The notes under the pieces were generated by a model. That model worked only from the letters and a program-made list of their open reading frames with translations. It was not told where the DNA came from and made no database searches. Positions 21,441-29,832 of a stretch of 64,000 nucleotides of DNA are shown in pieces (the first letter of the stretch is position 1; each line of letters begins with the position of its first letter). The position numbers and the translations under genes are program-made. Source of the stretch: Shinella daejeonensis (GTDB lineage Bacteria; Pseudomonadota; Alphaproteobacteria; Rhizobiales; Rhizobiaceae); NCBI RefSeq assembly GCF_024281235.1, contig NZ_JAHWXY010000003.1:248001-312000 (forward strand), written 5' to 3'.

Positions 21441-22016
21441 ATGGCATTCGCAACGTTCAACAAGGGCGTTCTGCTCGCGCTGGCGCTGATTGCGCCGGCG
21501 ATTGCGGGCTGTAGCGGCTACCGGCCCGCCCCCAAGGCGTTTCACGAAGCGACGATCCAGCCCTACCGGCTCGACAGCGGCGACCGCCTGCGCATCACCG
21601 TCTTCGAACAGGCCGGCCTCAGCAACACCTATTCCGTGGACCAGGCCGGCTATATCGCCTTCCCGCTCGTCGGCGCGGTGCCGGCGCGCGGCCGCACGCT
21701 ACAGGAACTGGAAAGCATCCTTGCCGCCAAACTGCGGCAAGGCTATCTGCGCGATCCCGACGTTTCGATCGAGGTCGACCGCTACCGCTCCATCTACCTC
21801 ATGGGCGAAGTGGGCCAGGCCGGCCAGTACAGCTATGTCGCCGGCATGACCATTCAGAACGCCATCGCGGTGGCCGGCGGCTTCTCGCCGCGCGCCAATC
21901 AGGCCGATGTCGACATCACGCGCAAGATCAACGGCAAGATCATCACGGGGCGCGTTCCGATTTCCGATCCGGTCCTGGCGGGCGATACGATCTACGTCCG
22001 CGAACGGCTGTTCTGA
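21441..22016 (+). CDS. Outer-membrane polysaccharide export lipoprotein (Wza/ExoF family)
   Basis: 191-residue lipoprotein. The signal peptide ends in a lipobox LAG-C-like IAGC (Cys about residue 22), so it is lipidated. It has the Poly_export domain (LDSGDRLRITVFEQAGLSNTY) followed by one SLBB-type domain (SIYLMGEVGQAGQYSYVAGMT). At ~190 residues it is the short form, lacking the C-terminal amphipathic helix of E. coli Wza, and probably works with the Wzc-like protein encoded divergently. Start at ATG 21441 after GGGAAAG; a TTG 12 nt upstream is less likely. Confidence 0.9.
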   Translation: MAFATFNKGVLLALALIAPAIAGCSGYRPAPKAFHEATIQPYRLDSGDRLRITVFEQAGLSNTYSVDQAGYIAFPLVGAVPARGRTLQELESILAAKLRQGYLRDPDVSIEVDRYRSIYLMGEVGQAGQYSYVAGMTIQNAIAVAGGFSPRANQADVDITRKINGKIITGRVPISDPVLAGDTIYVRERLF

Positions 22017-22021
22017 CCGTC

Positions 22022-23209
22022 ATGGCGGGTGACGGGCCGTTGCGCATCATCCATTGCTTCCGCTCCCCCATCGGCGGGATCTTCCGCCATGTGCGCGATC
22101 TCGCCGAATTCCACGCCCGGGCCGGTCACGACATCGGCATCGTCTGCGACAGCCTGACGGGAAGCGATTACGAGGACGCGCTGTTCGACGACATCCGTCC
22201 GTTTCTGTCACTCGGTCTCGTCCGCCTGCCGATCAGCCGCTCCATCGGCTTTTCGGATCTTGGCACACTCCGGAAATCTTTTTACGAAATCAAAAGCTTA
22301 CAGCCGGATATCCTGCATGGGCACGGCGCCAAGGGCGGCGCCATCGCCCGGCTGGTCGGCTCAGCCCTGCGGGTGAACAGGTATCGCGTAGCCCGTCTCT
22401 ATTCGCCGCACGGCGGCAGCCTGCATTATGATCGCGGCACGTTATCGGGACTTTCCATCCATCTGGCCGAACGCGGCCTCGAAACGCTGACCGATGCGCT
22501 TGTTTTTGTCTGCGACTACGAGAAGGAGGCCTATCTGCGCAAGGTCGGCAAGCCGCACCGCCGCTTCGAGCGCATCTACAACGGCATTCACGACCGGGAT
22601 TTCGGCGCCGTCCATACCCGGGCCGACGCCGTCGACTTCCTCTACATCGGCATGCTGCGCGACCTGAAGGGGCCGGACCTCTTCATCGACGCCTTCGCGC
22701 TCGCCGAACGGCTGGTCGGCCGGCCGCTCTCCGCCATGATGGTCGGCGACGGGCCGGAGCGCGACAAATACGCCGCCATGATCGAACGCCAGGGGCTCGG
22801 CCGGCGCATCGCCATGCTGCCGGCCATGAAGGCGCAGGACGCCTTCGCCTTCGCCCGCACGGTCGTCGTTCCCTCGCGCGCCGAAGCCATGCCCTATATC
22901 GTGCTGGAGGCGATCGCCGCCCGCAGACCGGTGATTGCAAGCCGGGTCGGCGGCATTCCCGAGATCCTCGGCGCCGACAGTCCCGCGCTGGCCGAACCAC
23001 AGGACATCACCTCGCTGGCCGCAATCATGCAGCAGGCGATCGAGGATCCCGGCTGGCGCGACAGCGTCATGCCCGATCCGTCAGCCTTTCAGGATACCTT
23101 CTCCGCCTCCGTCATGGCAAACCGCCTGCTTGACCTCTATCGGGACATTCTCGACGGAAAACCGGCCGGTTCGCACGCGTCCGACGGGCCCTTGCGCTCT
23201 CCCGCGTAA
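22022..23209 (+). CDS. Glycosyltransferase family 4 (GT-B)
   Basis: 395-residue GT-B sugar transferase. The N-terminal acceptor domain begins LRIIHCFRSPIGGIFRHVRDLA. The C-terminal donor domain has VDFLYIGMLRDLKGPDLFIDAF and the E-x7-E-like nucleotide-sugar motif in SRAEAMPYIVLEAIAARRPVI. It starts 5 nt after the wza-like gene, so the two are probably translated from one message. It adds one sugar to the lipid-linked repeat unit at the cytoplasmic face; donor and linkage unknown. Confidence 0.9.
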   Translation: MAGDGPLRIIHCFRSPIGGIFRHVRDLAEFHARAGHDIGIVCDSLTGSDYEDALFDDIRPFLSLGLVRLPISRSIGFSDLGTLRKSFYEIKSLQPDILHGHGAKGGAIARLVGSALRVNRYRVARLYSPHGGSLHYDRGTLSGLSIHLAERGLETLTDALVFVCDYEKEAYLRKVGKPHRRFERIYNGIHDRDFGAVHTRADAVDFLYIGMLRDLKGPDLFIDAFALAERLVGRPLSAMMVGDGPERDKYAAMIERQGLGRRIAMLPAMKAQDAFAFARTVVVPSRAEAMPYIVLEAIAARRPVIASRVGGIPEILGADSPALAEPQDITSLAAIMQQAIEDPGWRDSVMPDPSAFQDTFSASVMANRLLDLYRDILDGKPAGSHASDGPLRSPA

Positions 23210-23262
23210 GCGTTTCTTAGGGGCTTCATGCTATCCCCGGGCCAGGATTCCGGAGGTGCCCC

Positions 23263-24831
23263 ATGAGCCAGGTCGAAAAGCCCGTTGCGTTCGACGCCGA
23301 TGCGTTGCGACGCAAGGTCACGGAAATCCGCACCATGCCGTCCCGCGAGGGCGAGCAGATCGACGGCGGCAAGACGGCCGACCTCAATCCGCTGGCGCAG
23401 CAGATCGCCCTGCAATTCCGCGACGACACCTATTCGCCGGCGATGATCATCGGCCTCCTGCGTCTTCTCGAAGGCGTCATGCTCTTCGCCATCGGATATG
23501 CGATCAACATGTTCTATGTGCAGCCCGACCGGGACATGCTGTTCTTCTATTTCTCCCTGCTGATCGGCGGGCCGATGCTCGCCGTCCTGCTTCTCCAGCT
23601 TGCCGACACCTATCAGGTTCCGGCCCTGCGTTCGCCATGGCGCACGACGCCCCGCCTGCTGCTGGCCTGGGGGCTCACCTTCGCGGCGATGACGCTGATC
23701 CTGTTCTTCCTCAAGAGCAGCGAGGATTACTCGCGCGTGTGGTTTGCCGCCTGGCTCGTCATCGGCGGCCTCTATCTCGTCGCCGAGCGGCAGTTCATCG
23801 CCTATTCGATCCGCCGCTGGGTGCGCGACGGCACGATGGAGCGACGCGCGGTGATCGTCGGCGGCGGGGACCCCGCGAAAGACCTGATCCGCGCGCTGGA
23901 ACGGCAGCCGGAAAACGATATCCGCATCTGCGGCATCTTCGACGACCGCGACGAACGGCGCTCGCCGTCCGTCATCGCCGGTTATCCCAAGCTCGGCAAT
24001 ATCTCCGAACTGGTCGAATTCGCGCGTCTTGCCCGGATCGACATGCTGATCATCGCGCTGCCGCTGTCAGCCGAAGCGCGCATCCTGGCGCTTCTCAAGA
24101 AACTCTGGGTGCTGCCCGTCGACATCCGCATCGCCGCCCATGCCAGGGGCCTGCGCTTCCGGCCCCGCAGCTACTCACAGGTCGGCAGCGTGCCGATGCT
24201 CGACGTTTTCGACAAGCCGATCGCCGACTGGGACAATGTCGCCAAGCGCATCTTCGACGTCGCCTTCAGCGTGATCGCGCTGCTGCTGCTGTGGCCGGTC
24301 TTCATCGGCGCGGCGCTGGCGGTCAAACTCTCGTCCCCCGGCCCTGTTCTCTTCAAGCAGAAGCGGCACGGCTTCAACAACGAGATCATCGAGGTCTACA
24401 AGTTCCGCTCGATGTATACGCATCTGTCCGACCCGTCGGCGCGCGCCGCCGTGACCAAGGGCGACCCCCGCGTGACGCCGGTCGGGCGCTTCCTGCGAAA
24501 GTCCTCCATCGACGAACTGCCGCAGATTTTCAACGTGCTCAAGGGCGAGCTTTCGCTCGTCGGCCCGCGGCCGCACGCCATCCAGGCGCAGTCGCACAAC
24601 CGCAAATACGTCGATGTTGTGGAGAGCTATTTCGCGCGCCACCGCGTCAAGCCGGGCGTCACCGGCTGGGCCCAGATCAACGGCTGGCGCGGCGAGATCG
24701 ATCACGACGACAAGATCCGCTACCGAACGGAGTTCGACCTCTATTATATCGAAAACTGGTCGCTCTGGATGGATCTGAAGATCCTGTTCGTGACACCGCT
24801 GCGGCTTCTGAATACGGAAAACGCCTATTGA
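23263..24831 (+). CDS. Undecaprenyl-phosphate glycosyl-1-phosphate (priming) transferase
   Basis: 522-residue WcaJ/PssA-type polyisoprenyl-phosphate hexose-1-phosphate transferase that starts each repeat unit. An N-terminal block of four to five membrane helices (about residues 65-190) is followed by a Rossmann-like CoA-binding-type domain (RRAVIVGGGDPAKDL) and the C-terminal catalytic domain: membrane re-entrant helix after AKRIFDVAFS, SPGPVLFKQKRHG, KFRSM and KSSIDELPQ...LVGPRPHA. GGAGGTG precedes the ATG. The fused N-terminal half points to glucose-1-phosphate or a close hexose. Confidence 0.92.
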   Translation: MSQVEKPVAFDADALRRKVTEIRTMPSREGEQIDGGKTADLNPLAQQIALQFRDDTYSPAMIIGLLRLLEGVMLFAIGYAINMFYVQPDRDMLFFYFSLLIGGPMLAVLLLQLADTYQVPALRSPWRTTPRLLLAWGLTFAAMTLILFFLKSSEDYSRVWFAAWLVIGGLYLVAERQFIAYSIRRWVRDGTMERRAVIVGGGDPAKDLIRALERQPENDIRICGIFDDRDERRSPSVIAGYPKLGNISELVEFARLARIDMLIIALPLSAEARILALLKKLWVLPVDIRIAAHARGLRFRPRSYSQVGSVPMLDVFDKPIADWDNVAKRIFDVAFSVIALLLLWPVFIGAALAVKLSSPGPVLFKQKRHGFNNEIIEVYKFRSMYTHLSDPSARAAVTKGDPRVTPVGRFLRKSSIDELPQIFNVLKGELSLVGPRPHAIQAQSHNRKYVDVVESYFARHRVKPGVTGWAQINGWRGEIDHDDKIRYRTEFDLYYIENWSLWMDLKILFVTPLRLLNTENAY

Positions 24832-26069
24832 GCGACACGGTCCTCATCGCCGCGCCACCGTTCCGGCCGCATCTTGCGGCGCTTGGCGTCCTGGGGTCGG
24901 CGCTGGTCGCCTTCGGCGTCTTCCTGTCGGGTTTCGTCATCAGCGAGCCCGCGCCCTACGAGTTGTTCATGGCCGGGCTCATCGGCCTGTGGGCCATCGT
25001 CGGCTTGCGCATCTCCCGCCCGGTCGCGCCGCTCCTCGTGCTGCTCGTTGTCTTCAACATGGGCGGCATGCTGTCGCTGACGGTGATGGAGGATCTTTCG
25101 GGCGGCCCGATGTATATCGCCGTCTCCCTGTTCCTCGCGCTTTCCAGCGTGTTCTTCGCCGCCATCATCGAAGCGCGATCCTCGCGGCTGGACCTGATCT
25201 TCCGCGCCTGGGTGGCGGGCGCGCTGATGACGGCAAGCCTCGGTATCCTCGGCTATTTCCACGCCTTTCCCGGCGCGGAGGTATTCACCCGCTACGATCG
25301 CGCCATGGGAGCATTCCAGGATCCCAACGTCTTCGGCCCCTATCTCGTCGCGCCCTCGCTCTATCTGCTGCACGGCCTGCTCGCCGGCCGCCTTCACGGC
25401 GCACCGCTCAAGATCACCGGTCTGCTGATCCTCGCGCTGGGGGTGTTCCTGTCCTTCTCGCGCGCCGCCTGGGCGCTTTATCTTTTCTGCGCCGTGGCGC
25501 TGGTCTTCGTCATGCTGCTCAAGGAGCGCACGGGAGCCTTCCGGCTGAAAATCCTCATCCTCAGCCTCTCTGCACTGGCGCTGATGATCGCGGCGCTCGT
25601 CGTGGCGCTGCAATTCGACAAGGTCGCGGACCTTTTCTCCAGCCGCTCCCAACTGGTGCAGGAGTATGACGGCGGTCACCTCGGCCGGTTCGAGCGGCAC
25701 CGCATCGGCTTCCTCATGGCCATGGAAAAGCCGCTCGGCATCGGGCCGATGGTGTTCAGCACCATCTTTCCCGAGGACGAACACAATATCTGGCTGAAAT
25801 CGCTGACCACCTACGGCTGGCTCGGCTTCCTGTGCTATCTGACGCTGATCGTCTGGACGCTTGCAGCGGCTTTTCGCGCGCTCTTGCGCAACCGGCCCTG
25901 GCAGCCGTTCCTGATGATCAGTTTCATCACGCTCATCGGCCACACCGTGATCGGATTCGTGATCGACACCGATCACTGGCGGCATTTCTATCTGTTGCTC
26001 GGCATTCTATGGGGCTGCCTCGCGCTGGAATGGCGGCACAACCGCGCCGCCCGGACCGCCGCTCCATGA
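24828..26069 (+). CDS. O-antigen polymerase/ligase family membrane protein (Wzy-like)
   Basis: 413-residue polytopic membrane protein with about eleven helices and the large periplasmic loop typical of the Wzy_C/O-antigen ligase family. The motif region includes RYDRAMGAFQDPNVFGPYLV and HLGRFERHRIGFLMAMEKPLGIGP. In this context a repeat-unit polymerase is more likely than a lipid A ligase. I place the start at the TTG at 24828 because it overlaps the preceding stop as TTGA and begins just before the first helix. An internal ATG (MAGLIGLW) would remove that helix. Confidence 0.82.
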   Translation: MSDTVLIAAPPFRPHLAALGVLGSALVAFGVFLSGFVISEPAPYELFMAGLIGLWAIVGLRISRPVAPLLVLLVVFNMGGMLSLTVMEDLSGGPMYIAVSLFLALSSVFFAAIIEARSSRLDLIFRAWVAGALMTASLGILGYFHAFPGAEVFTRYDRAMGAFQDPNVFGPYLVAPSLYLLHGLLAGRLHGAPLKITGLLILALGVFLSFSRAAWALYLFCAVALVFVMLLKERTGAFRLKILILSLSALALMIAALVVALQFDKVADLFSSRSQLVQEYDGGHLGRFERHRIGFLMAMEKPLGIGPMVFSTIFPEDEHNIWLKSLTTYGWLGFLCYLTLIVWTLAAAFRALLRNRPWQPFLMISFITLIGHTVIGFVIDTDHWRHFYLLLGILWGCLALEWRHNRAARTAAP

Positions 26070-27220
26070 ATGCCCTGCCGGAACGATCCCTGCGCCCGCT
26101 GCGGCTGCTACAGGTGCTGGAGCCGAGCGGTGGCGGTTCGGGACGGCATTTCATCGATCTGTGCCGGGGTCTCGGGGCACGCGGTCATCACGTCGAGGCG
26201 ATCTATTCGCCGCTGCGGGCGGAACCGCGTTTCATCGAGGAATTGCAGTCCCTCGGCCTTCCCGGCGTCCATTCCCTCGCCATGCGCCGCGCGCCCGGCC
26301 CTTCCGATCTTGCCGCCTGGCGCGGGCTGGCGCGGATCATCCGGAGCCATGGCCCGTTCGACGTGGTCCACGGGCACAGCTCCAAGGCGGGCGCGCTCTG
26401 CCGCCTGCGGTTGCCGGGCGATCGCGCCGCGCGGGTCTATACACCGCACGCCTTCCGCACCATGGACCCCGGTCTCGGGAGCGCCGGCCGCTTCGTCTAT
26501 GGCGCCGTCGAAACGATACTGGCCCGCTTCTTCACCGGCCGGGTGATCTGCGTATCCGCCGATGAATACGAACATGCCCGCAGGCTTGCCATACCGTCCC
26601 GCAAGCTCGACCTCATCGTCAACGGCGTCGCAACGCCTCCACGGGGAGCGCGCACGGCGATCCGGTCGGATATCGGCATGGGCGAGCGGGACCTACTTTT
26701 CGGTTTCGTCGGGCGGCTTTGCCCGCAGAAGGCGCCGAAGCGCCTGCTCGACGCTTTCGGCCTTGTGGCCGACCGCCTGCCTGCGGCAAGGCTGCTGATG
26801 ATCGGCTCGGGGGAGATGGAAGCGGAGGTCCGCGAACGGATTGCGCGCTCCCGCCATGCCGGGCGAATCCACCTCACCTCCGCTCTCAGCGGTCCGCAGG
26901 CGATGGAGGCCATCGACGTGCTGGTGATGCCGAGCCGCTACGAGGCCATGTCCTATGTGATGCTGGAGGCCGCCGCTGCCGGCAAGCCGATGATCCTGAC
27001 GCGGGTGGGAGGCGCCTCGACGGTGCTGGCCGACGGCGTCAACGGCCTTATCGTCGAAAACGACGACGATCCGCGCCCTCTTGCCGAGGCGATGATCGCG
27101 GTCGCCGACCCGGCGCGCCTCCAGCGCTACACCGGGGCCGCCCGCGCGCGTAGCGGCGGCTATGGTGTCGGCCGGATGATCGGCCAGACGGAAGCGCTCT
27201 ATCGGGCGCTGGCCTCCTGA
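26066..27220 (+). CDS. Glycosyltransferase family 4 (GT-B)
   Basis: 384-residue GT-B glycosyltransferase. The N-terminus LRLLQVLEPSGGGSGRHFIDL resembles the other GT4 in this locus. The donor-binding half shows FGFVGRLCPQKAPKRLLDAF and the E-x7-E motif around PSRYEAMSYVMLEAAAAGKPMIL. The ATG overlaps the polymerase stop (ATGA), showing translational coupling. It is the last gene of the locus; a hairpin terminator follows within 25 nt. Confidence 0.9.
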   Translation: MNALPERSLRPLRLLQVLEPSGGGSGRHFIDLCRGLGARGHHVEAIYSPLRAEPRFIEELQSLGLPGVHSLAMRRAPGPSDLAAWRGLARIIRSHGPFDVVHGHSSKAGALCRLRLPGDRAARVYTPHAFRTMDPGLGSAGRFVYGAVETILARFFTGRVICVSADEYEHARRLAIPSRKLDLIVNGVATPPRGARTAIRSDIGMGERDLLFGFVGRLCPQKAPKRLLDAFGLVADRLPAARLLMIGSGEMEAEVRERIARSRHAGRIHLTSALSGPQAMEAIDVLVMPSRYEAMSYVMLEAAAAGKPMILTRVGGASTVLADGVNGLIVENDDDPRPLAEAMIAVADPARLQRYTGAARARSGGYGVGRMIGQTEALYRALAS

Positions 27221-27241
27221 AGCGGCGAAGGGCGGATGGCA

Positions 27242-27276
27242 AAAGACCGCGCCCCCTTCCGGGATGCGCGGTCTTT
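27242..27276 (+). terminator. Terminator of the exopolysaccharide operon
   Basis: Stem aaagaccgcgc / gcgcggtcttt (27242-27252 and 27266-27276) with a ~13-nt loop, 21 nt after the last glycosyltransferase. The U-run is short (ttt). Confidence 0.75.
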
Positions 27277-27330
27277 CATGGCGGCGCAAAACCGGCAATC
27301 GGGCGCGTCGCCCGATCGCAGGAGAGCGTC

Positions 27331-27434
27331 CAGAGCAATCCCGGTGAGCCGGATTTCACCGGGTTGCTCTGATATAACGTTCTTGCCGCATTATCCGACG
27401 CCGAAGCGATCTCGCTTCGGCTGGAAATGCTCTA
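27331..27434. repeat. Dispersed palindromic repeat, composite copy 1
   Basis: Outer ends agagcaatccc and ggaaatgctct are inverted copies of the AGAGCA-TTCC core. Inside are two hairpins, one pairing cccggtga with tcaccggg (27332-27370), the other gccgaagcga / tcgcttcggc (27400-27421). Read on the minus strand the element begins with TAGAGCATTTCC, and that TAG is the stop codon of the glsB-like gene. Confidence 0.8.
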
Positions 27435-27686
27435 GCGTTTGATGGCCCGGCCGATCGCAATGAGGATGCAGGCCCCGATGAAGCCGGCGATGAGATAGCC
27501 GATCCAGCCGCCGAGCGACACGCCGATCAGGCCGAGCAAGAGGTTGGCGACCGCCGCCCCGACGATGCCGAGAATAATGTTCATCAGCACGCCCATGTTG
27601 CTCTTCATGAACATTTCGGCAAGCCAGCCGGCAAGGCCGCCAATGATGATGGCCGCAATCCAGCCGATTCCTGCTGCGTCTTCCAT
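27432..27686 (-). CDS. GlsB/YeaQ/YmgE family stress-associated membrane protein
   Basis: 84-residue transglycosylase-associated (Transgly_assoc) membrane protein with three helices and the glycine-rich pattern IGWIAAIIIGGLAGWLAEMFM and LGIVGAAVANLLLGLIGV. Start at 27686 (MEDAAG) with AAGGAGA 8 nt upstream. Such proteins are induced by general stress in several bacteria; molecular role unknown. Its stop codon TAG is contributed by the dispersed palindromic repeat. Confidence 0.88.
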   Translation of the reverse strand: MEDAAGIGWIAAIIIGGLAGWLAEMFMKSNMGVLMNIILGIVGAAVANLLLGLIGVSLGGWIGYLIAGFIGACILIAIGRAIKR

Positions 27687-27850
27687 TCCCGTCTCCTTGT
27701 TCAAGCAAAACCCGTCCCCCAATGGCCGGGTTCGTGCAGAACGTGGAGAGGTGGCGGCTGGTTCCATCGGAAGGCGAAGAATTCCGACGCTTCGCGCCGG
27801 CGCGGCGGCGGTGGTTGCTCGAAAACGGCTTCCGACAGACCGCGGGAAAC

Positions 27851-27884
27851 AAAAAAGGTCGGGGCGAAACCGCACCGACCTTCT
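27851..27884 (-). terminator. Intrinsic terminator of the orphan small transcript
   Basis: On the minus strand AAGGTCGG pairs with CCGACCTT and is followed by a run of Ts (TTTTTTG counting the stem end). No recognised gene on that strand ends just before it except the small candidate unit at 27922-27978. Confidence 0.75.
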
Positions 27885-27921
27885 TCTCATCGTCTACTCA
27901 CCAGTGCCAGTACATCCGTGG

Positions 27922-27978
27922 TCAAAAGCAATAAACGATGGCGGCGATTGCGAGCGGCAGAAACGTTCCAGCGCTCAT
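27922..27978 (-). CDS. Possible 18-residue hydrophobic peptide
   Basis: Reads MSAGTFLPLAIAAIVYCF and stops; this is a single short membrane-like helix. The ATG has no clear ribosome binding site, so it may not be translated. A second, non-hydrophobic frame of about 41 codons overlaps it from 28008 (MASYIPVIG). Listed because it lies within a promoter-to-terminator unit with nothing else in it. Confidence 0.25.
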   Translation of the reverse strand: MSAGTFLPLAIAAIVYCF

Positions 27979-27997
27979 CAGCAATGCCGATGACAGG

Positions 27998-28026
27998 GAT
28001 ATAGGAGGCCATTGTGTTCAAATCAA
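27998..28026 (-). promoter_or_regulatory. Candidate promoter of the orphan small transcript
   Basis: On the minus strand TTGATT (28021-28026) and TATATC (27998-28003) with exactly 17 nt between them, predicting a start near 27991. Confidence 0.5.
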
Positions 28027-28096
28027 GGGCCTGACATTTCTTTCCGCCGCCGCCTCACGATGGCGGAAAGAGCGGCGGTCGCGACCTGCCCTGCCG

Positions 28097-28351
28097 TCAG
28101 CGCACCGTGACGGTGATACACCCCGAAAGCGTGGCGCGCGGCACCTTGGGCGCGGAGTTCCTCGTGCAGACGGTGTCGCGCCCCTTGAAGCCCTTGGCCG
28201 GCGTATAGATGAGATCCTTGCCCGTCACCGCTACCTCGCCCGATTTTGGCGCCGGGGTTGCAACGACCTTCGTTACCGCGATCTTCGTTTTCTTGCGGTC
28301 GTCGATAATATTGGTGAAACCGATATGGCAAGCCTTGTCGGCCGTCGTCAT
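28097..28351 (-). pseudogene. Remnant of a secreted Ig/cadherin-like protein
   Basis: 84-residue frame beginning at an internal-looking ATG (MTTADKACHIGF). The C-terminal part (ATPAPKSGEVAVTGKDLIYT, then PAKGFKGRDT, ending SGCITVTVR) looks like a bacterial Ig/cadherin-type repeat with 'YTP-x-G-F-G-D'. Coherent sequence continues upstream of the ATG (GRRWGSGREAGKFT) to a stop codon without any start or signal peptide, while an unrelated frame runs across the same DNA. This suggests the N-terminus was lost by deletion or frameshift. It lies 104 nt downstream of tRNA-Pro. A genuine short gene is possible. Confidence 0.4.
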
Positions 28352-28454
28352 CGTGAACTTGCCGGCTTCCCTGCCGCTGCCCCAGCGGCGGCCGGATCGT
28401 CACATCATCATGAGAAGGATTGGTGTCTTCCACTTCCGCGAGGAAGGAAGAAAA

Positions 28455-28531
<77 letters not shown>

Positions 28532-28646
28532 AACCGCCGAAACCCCTATAGTCTCGGGCACTTGCTTGCAAGCTTAAAATGCGAAAGTAGGGACAAAATC
28601 GGGGTTGAGCCTGGCTTCCCGTTCGCCGGCCGGGAAAAGGACGCGT

Positions 28647-29177
28647 TCAGCGCACCTGATCGAGCAGGCGCTTGCATTCCAGCAGATCGTAAAGCGCCTC
28701 CTGGAGCAGCGCCCGATCCTCCTTGCCGACGCTCGACGTGCCGATGGAGACTTCCGGAGCATCGTCCCCGCCGCCGACGAAAGAGAAGAAACGGCGGCTG
28801 GCCGGCGCCTTGGCCCGGCCGACGATCTGGTCCTCGTCGCTTCCGGCCTTCGGCGGCTGCGGTTCCTCGTGGCTGGCGGCCGCCAGCGCCTCGACCGTCG
28901 CAAGGTCGCCGCTGGCGATGGCCGCCACGAACTTGTTGCCATTGTTCCTGAGAAGCTTCTGGACGCCCTTGATCGTATAGCCGTGGTCGTAAAGCAGATG
29001 CCGGATGCCCTTGAGCAGTTCGATATCGTCCGGGCGGTAGTAGCGCCGCCCGCCGCCGCGCTTCATCGGCCTGATCTGGTTGAAACGCGTTTCCCAGAAG
29101 CGCAGCACATGCTGCGGCAGGTCGAGTTCGTCGGCGACCTCGCTGATGGTGCGGAAAGCGTCCGGGCTCTTGTCCAT
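28647..29177 (-). CDS. MerR-family transcriptional regulator
   Basis: 176-residue DNA-binding protein. The N-terminal MerR helix-turn-helix and wing are clear: [20 protein letters not shown], then WETRF and [16 protein letters not shown]. The C-terminal part lacks the cysteine pattern of metal-sensing members and is low-complexity (residues ~95-130), so an effector cannot be named. It lies 126 nt downstream of ihfA on the same strand, a pairing repeated in many rhizobia, and ends 115 nt before tRNA-Pro. Confidence 0.9.
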   Translation of the reverse strand: MDKSPDAFRTISEVADELDLPQHVLRFWETRFNQIRPMKRGGGRRYYRPDDIELLKGIRHLLYDHGYTIKGVQKLLRNNGNKFVAAIASGDLATVEALAAASHEEPQPPKAGSDEDQIVGRAKAPASRRFFSFVGGGDDAPEVSIGTSSVGKEDRALLQEALYDLLECKRLLDQVR

Positions 29178-29303
29178 TCTACCCCCTGTCGGAACCTATG
29201 GTGCAGCCTGCAAAGACGCACCAGCGAATCGCATATATTTCAGCGGGTTATCAGCCGTCATTCAAGCTCTCAGGCCCGAGACCGGCATTTCCTCCGGCTT
29301 TCC

Positions 29304-29642
29304 TCAACTGTCCGGCGATTGGGGCTTTTGCTTCGCCTTGCGGACGAGATGCGCCTTCAGAACACGCTGTTTCAGAACATTGGAGGCCTTGAAGGTCATG
29401 ACGCGCCGCGGTGAGATCGGAACTTCCTCGCCGGTCTTCGGGTTGCGTCCGATCCGCTCATTCTTGTCGCGCACCTGGAAAGTGGCGAAAGACGACAGCT
29501 TGACGCTCTCTCCACGCACGATGGCGTTGCAGATTTCGTCGATCACCGTCTCCACCAGTTCCGCCGATTCGGTTCGGGACAGACCGACTTTGCGGAAAAC
29601 CGATTCGGCCAAATCCGCACGTGTCACCGTTTTGCCGCTCAT
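29304..29642 (-). CDS. ihfA: Integration host factor subunit alpha
   Basis: 112-residue DNA-bending protein of the IHF/HU family. It begins [20 protein letters not shown] and carries the arm sequence [20 protein letters not shown], which identifies the IHF alpha subunit rather than HU. Its C-terminal tail ([15 protein letters not shown]) is slightly longer than that of E. coli IhfA. The beta partner gene is not in this window. Transcribed with fabH/plsX orientation, 190 nt after fabH. Confidence 0.95.
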   Translation of the reverse strand: MSGKTVTRADLAESVFRKVGLSRTESAELVETVIDEICNAIVRGESVKLSSFATFQVRDKNERIGRNPKTGEEVPISPRRVMTFKASNVLKQRVLKAHLVRKAKQKPQSPDS

Positions 29643-29768
29643 CTTCTCCTCGCCGATTTCCTATAGAAAGCGCATGGTTAGTCGCGAAAGACTATTGTCC
29701 TTGCCCCGGCTGGTCAAGCGGCGTGACGTGTGAACCCGGCACAATCGCCTATGCGCAACGCGGCCGTT

Positions 29769-29800
29769 CTCCCCTTCTCCCCCGCCGGAAAGAAGGGGAC
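29769..29800. repeat. Palindromic intergenic repeat, second copy
   Basis: Arms ccccttct (29771-29778) and agaagggg (29791-29798) around a gccgg centre, similar in build to 9856-9887. It lies between fabH and ihfA. Confidence 0.45.
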
Positions 29801-29832
29801 CCGAAGGTCGGGACGCCGAGCCCGCCGCTACG

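Larger units (their letters stand above)
27850..27991 (-). ncRNA. Candidate small RNA / small-protein transcript
   Basis: Predicted ~140-nt transcript bounded by a good promoter (27998-28026) and a U-tract terminator (27851-27884), in a 410-nt stretch (27687-28096) otherwise without a recognised gene. It does not match any RNA family I can name. It carries a possible 18-codon reading frame (27922-27978). Evidence is positional and structural only; conservation and expression are unknown. Confidence 0.4.

Noticed and set aside
27886-28008. 41-codon frame beginning MASYIPVIG overlapping the orphan transcript
   Set aside because: Its start lies upstream of the predicted transcript start and it has no recognisable features; the transcript may be non-coding.
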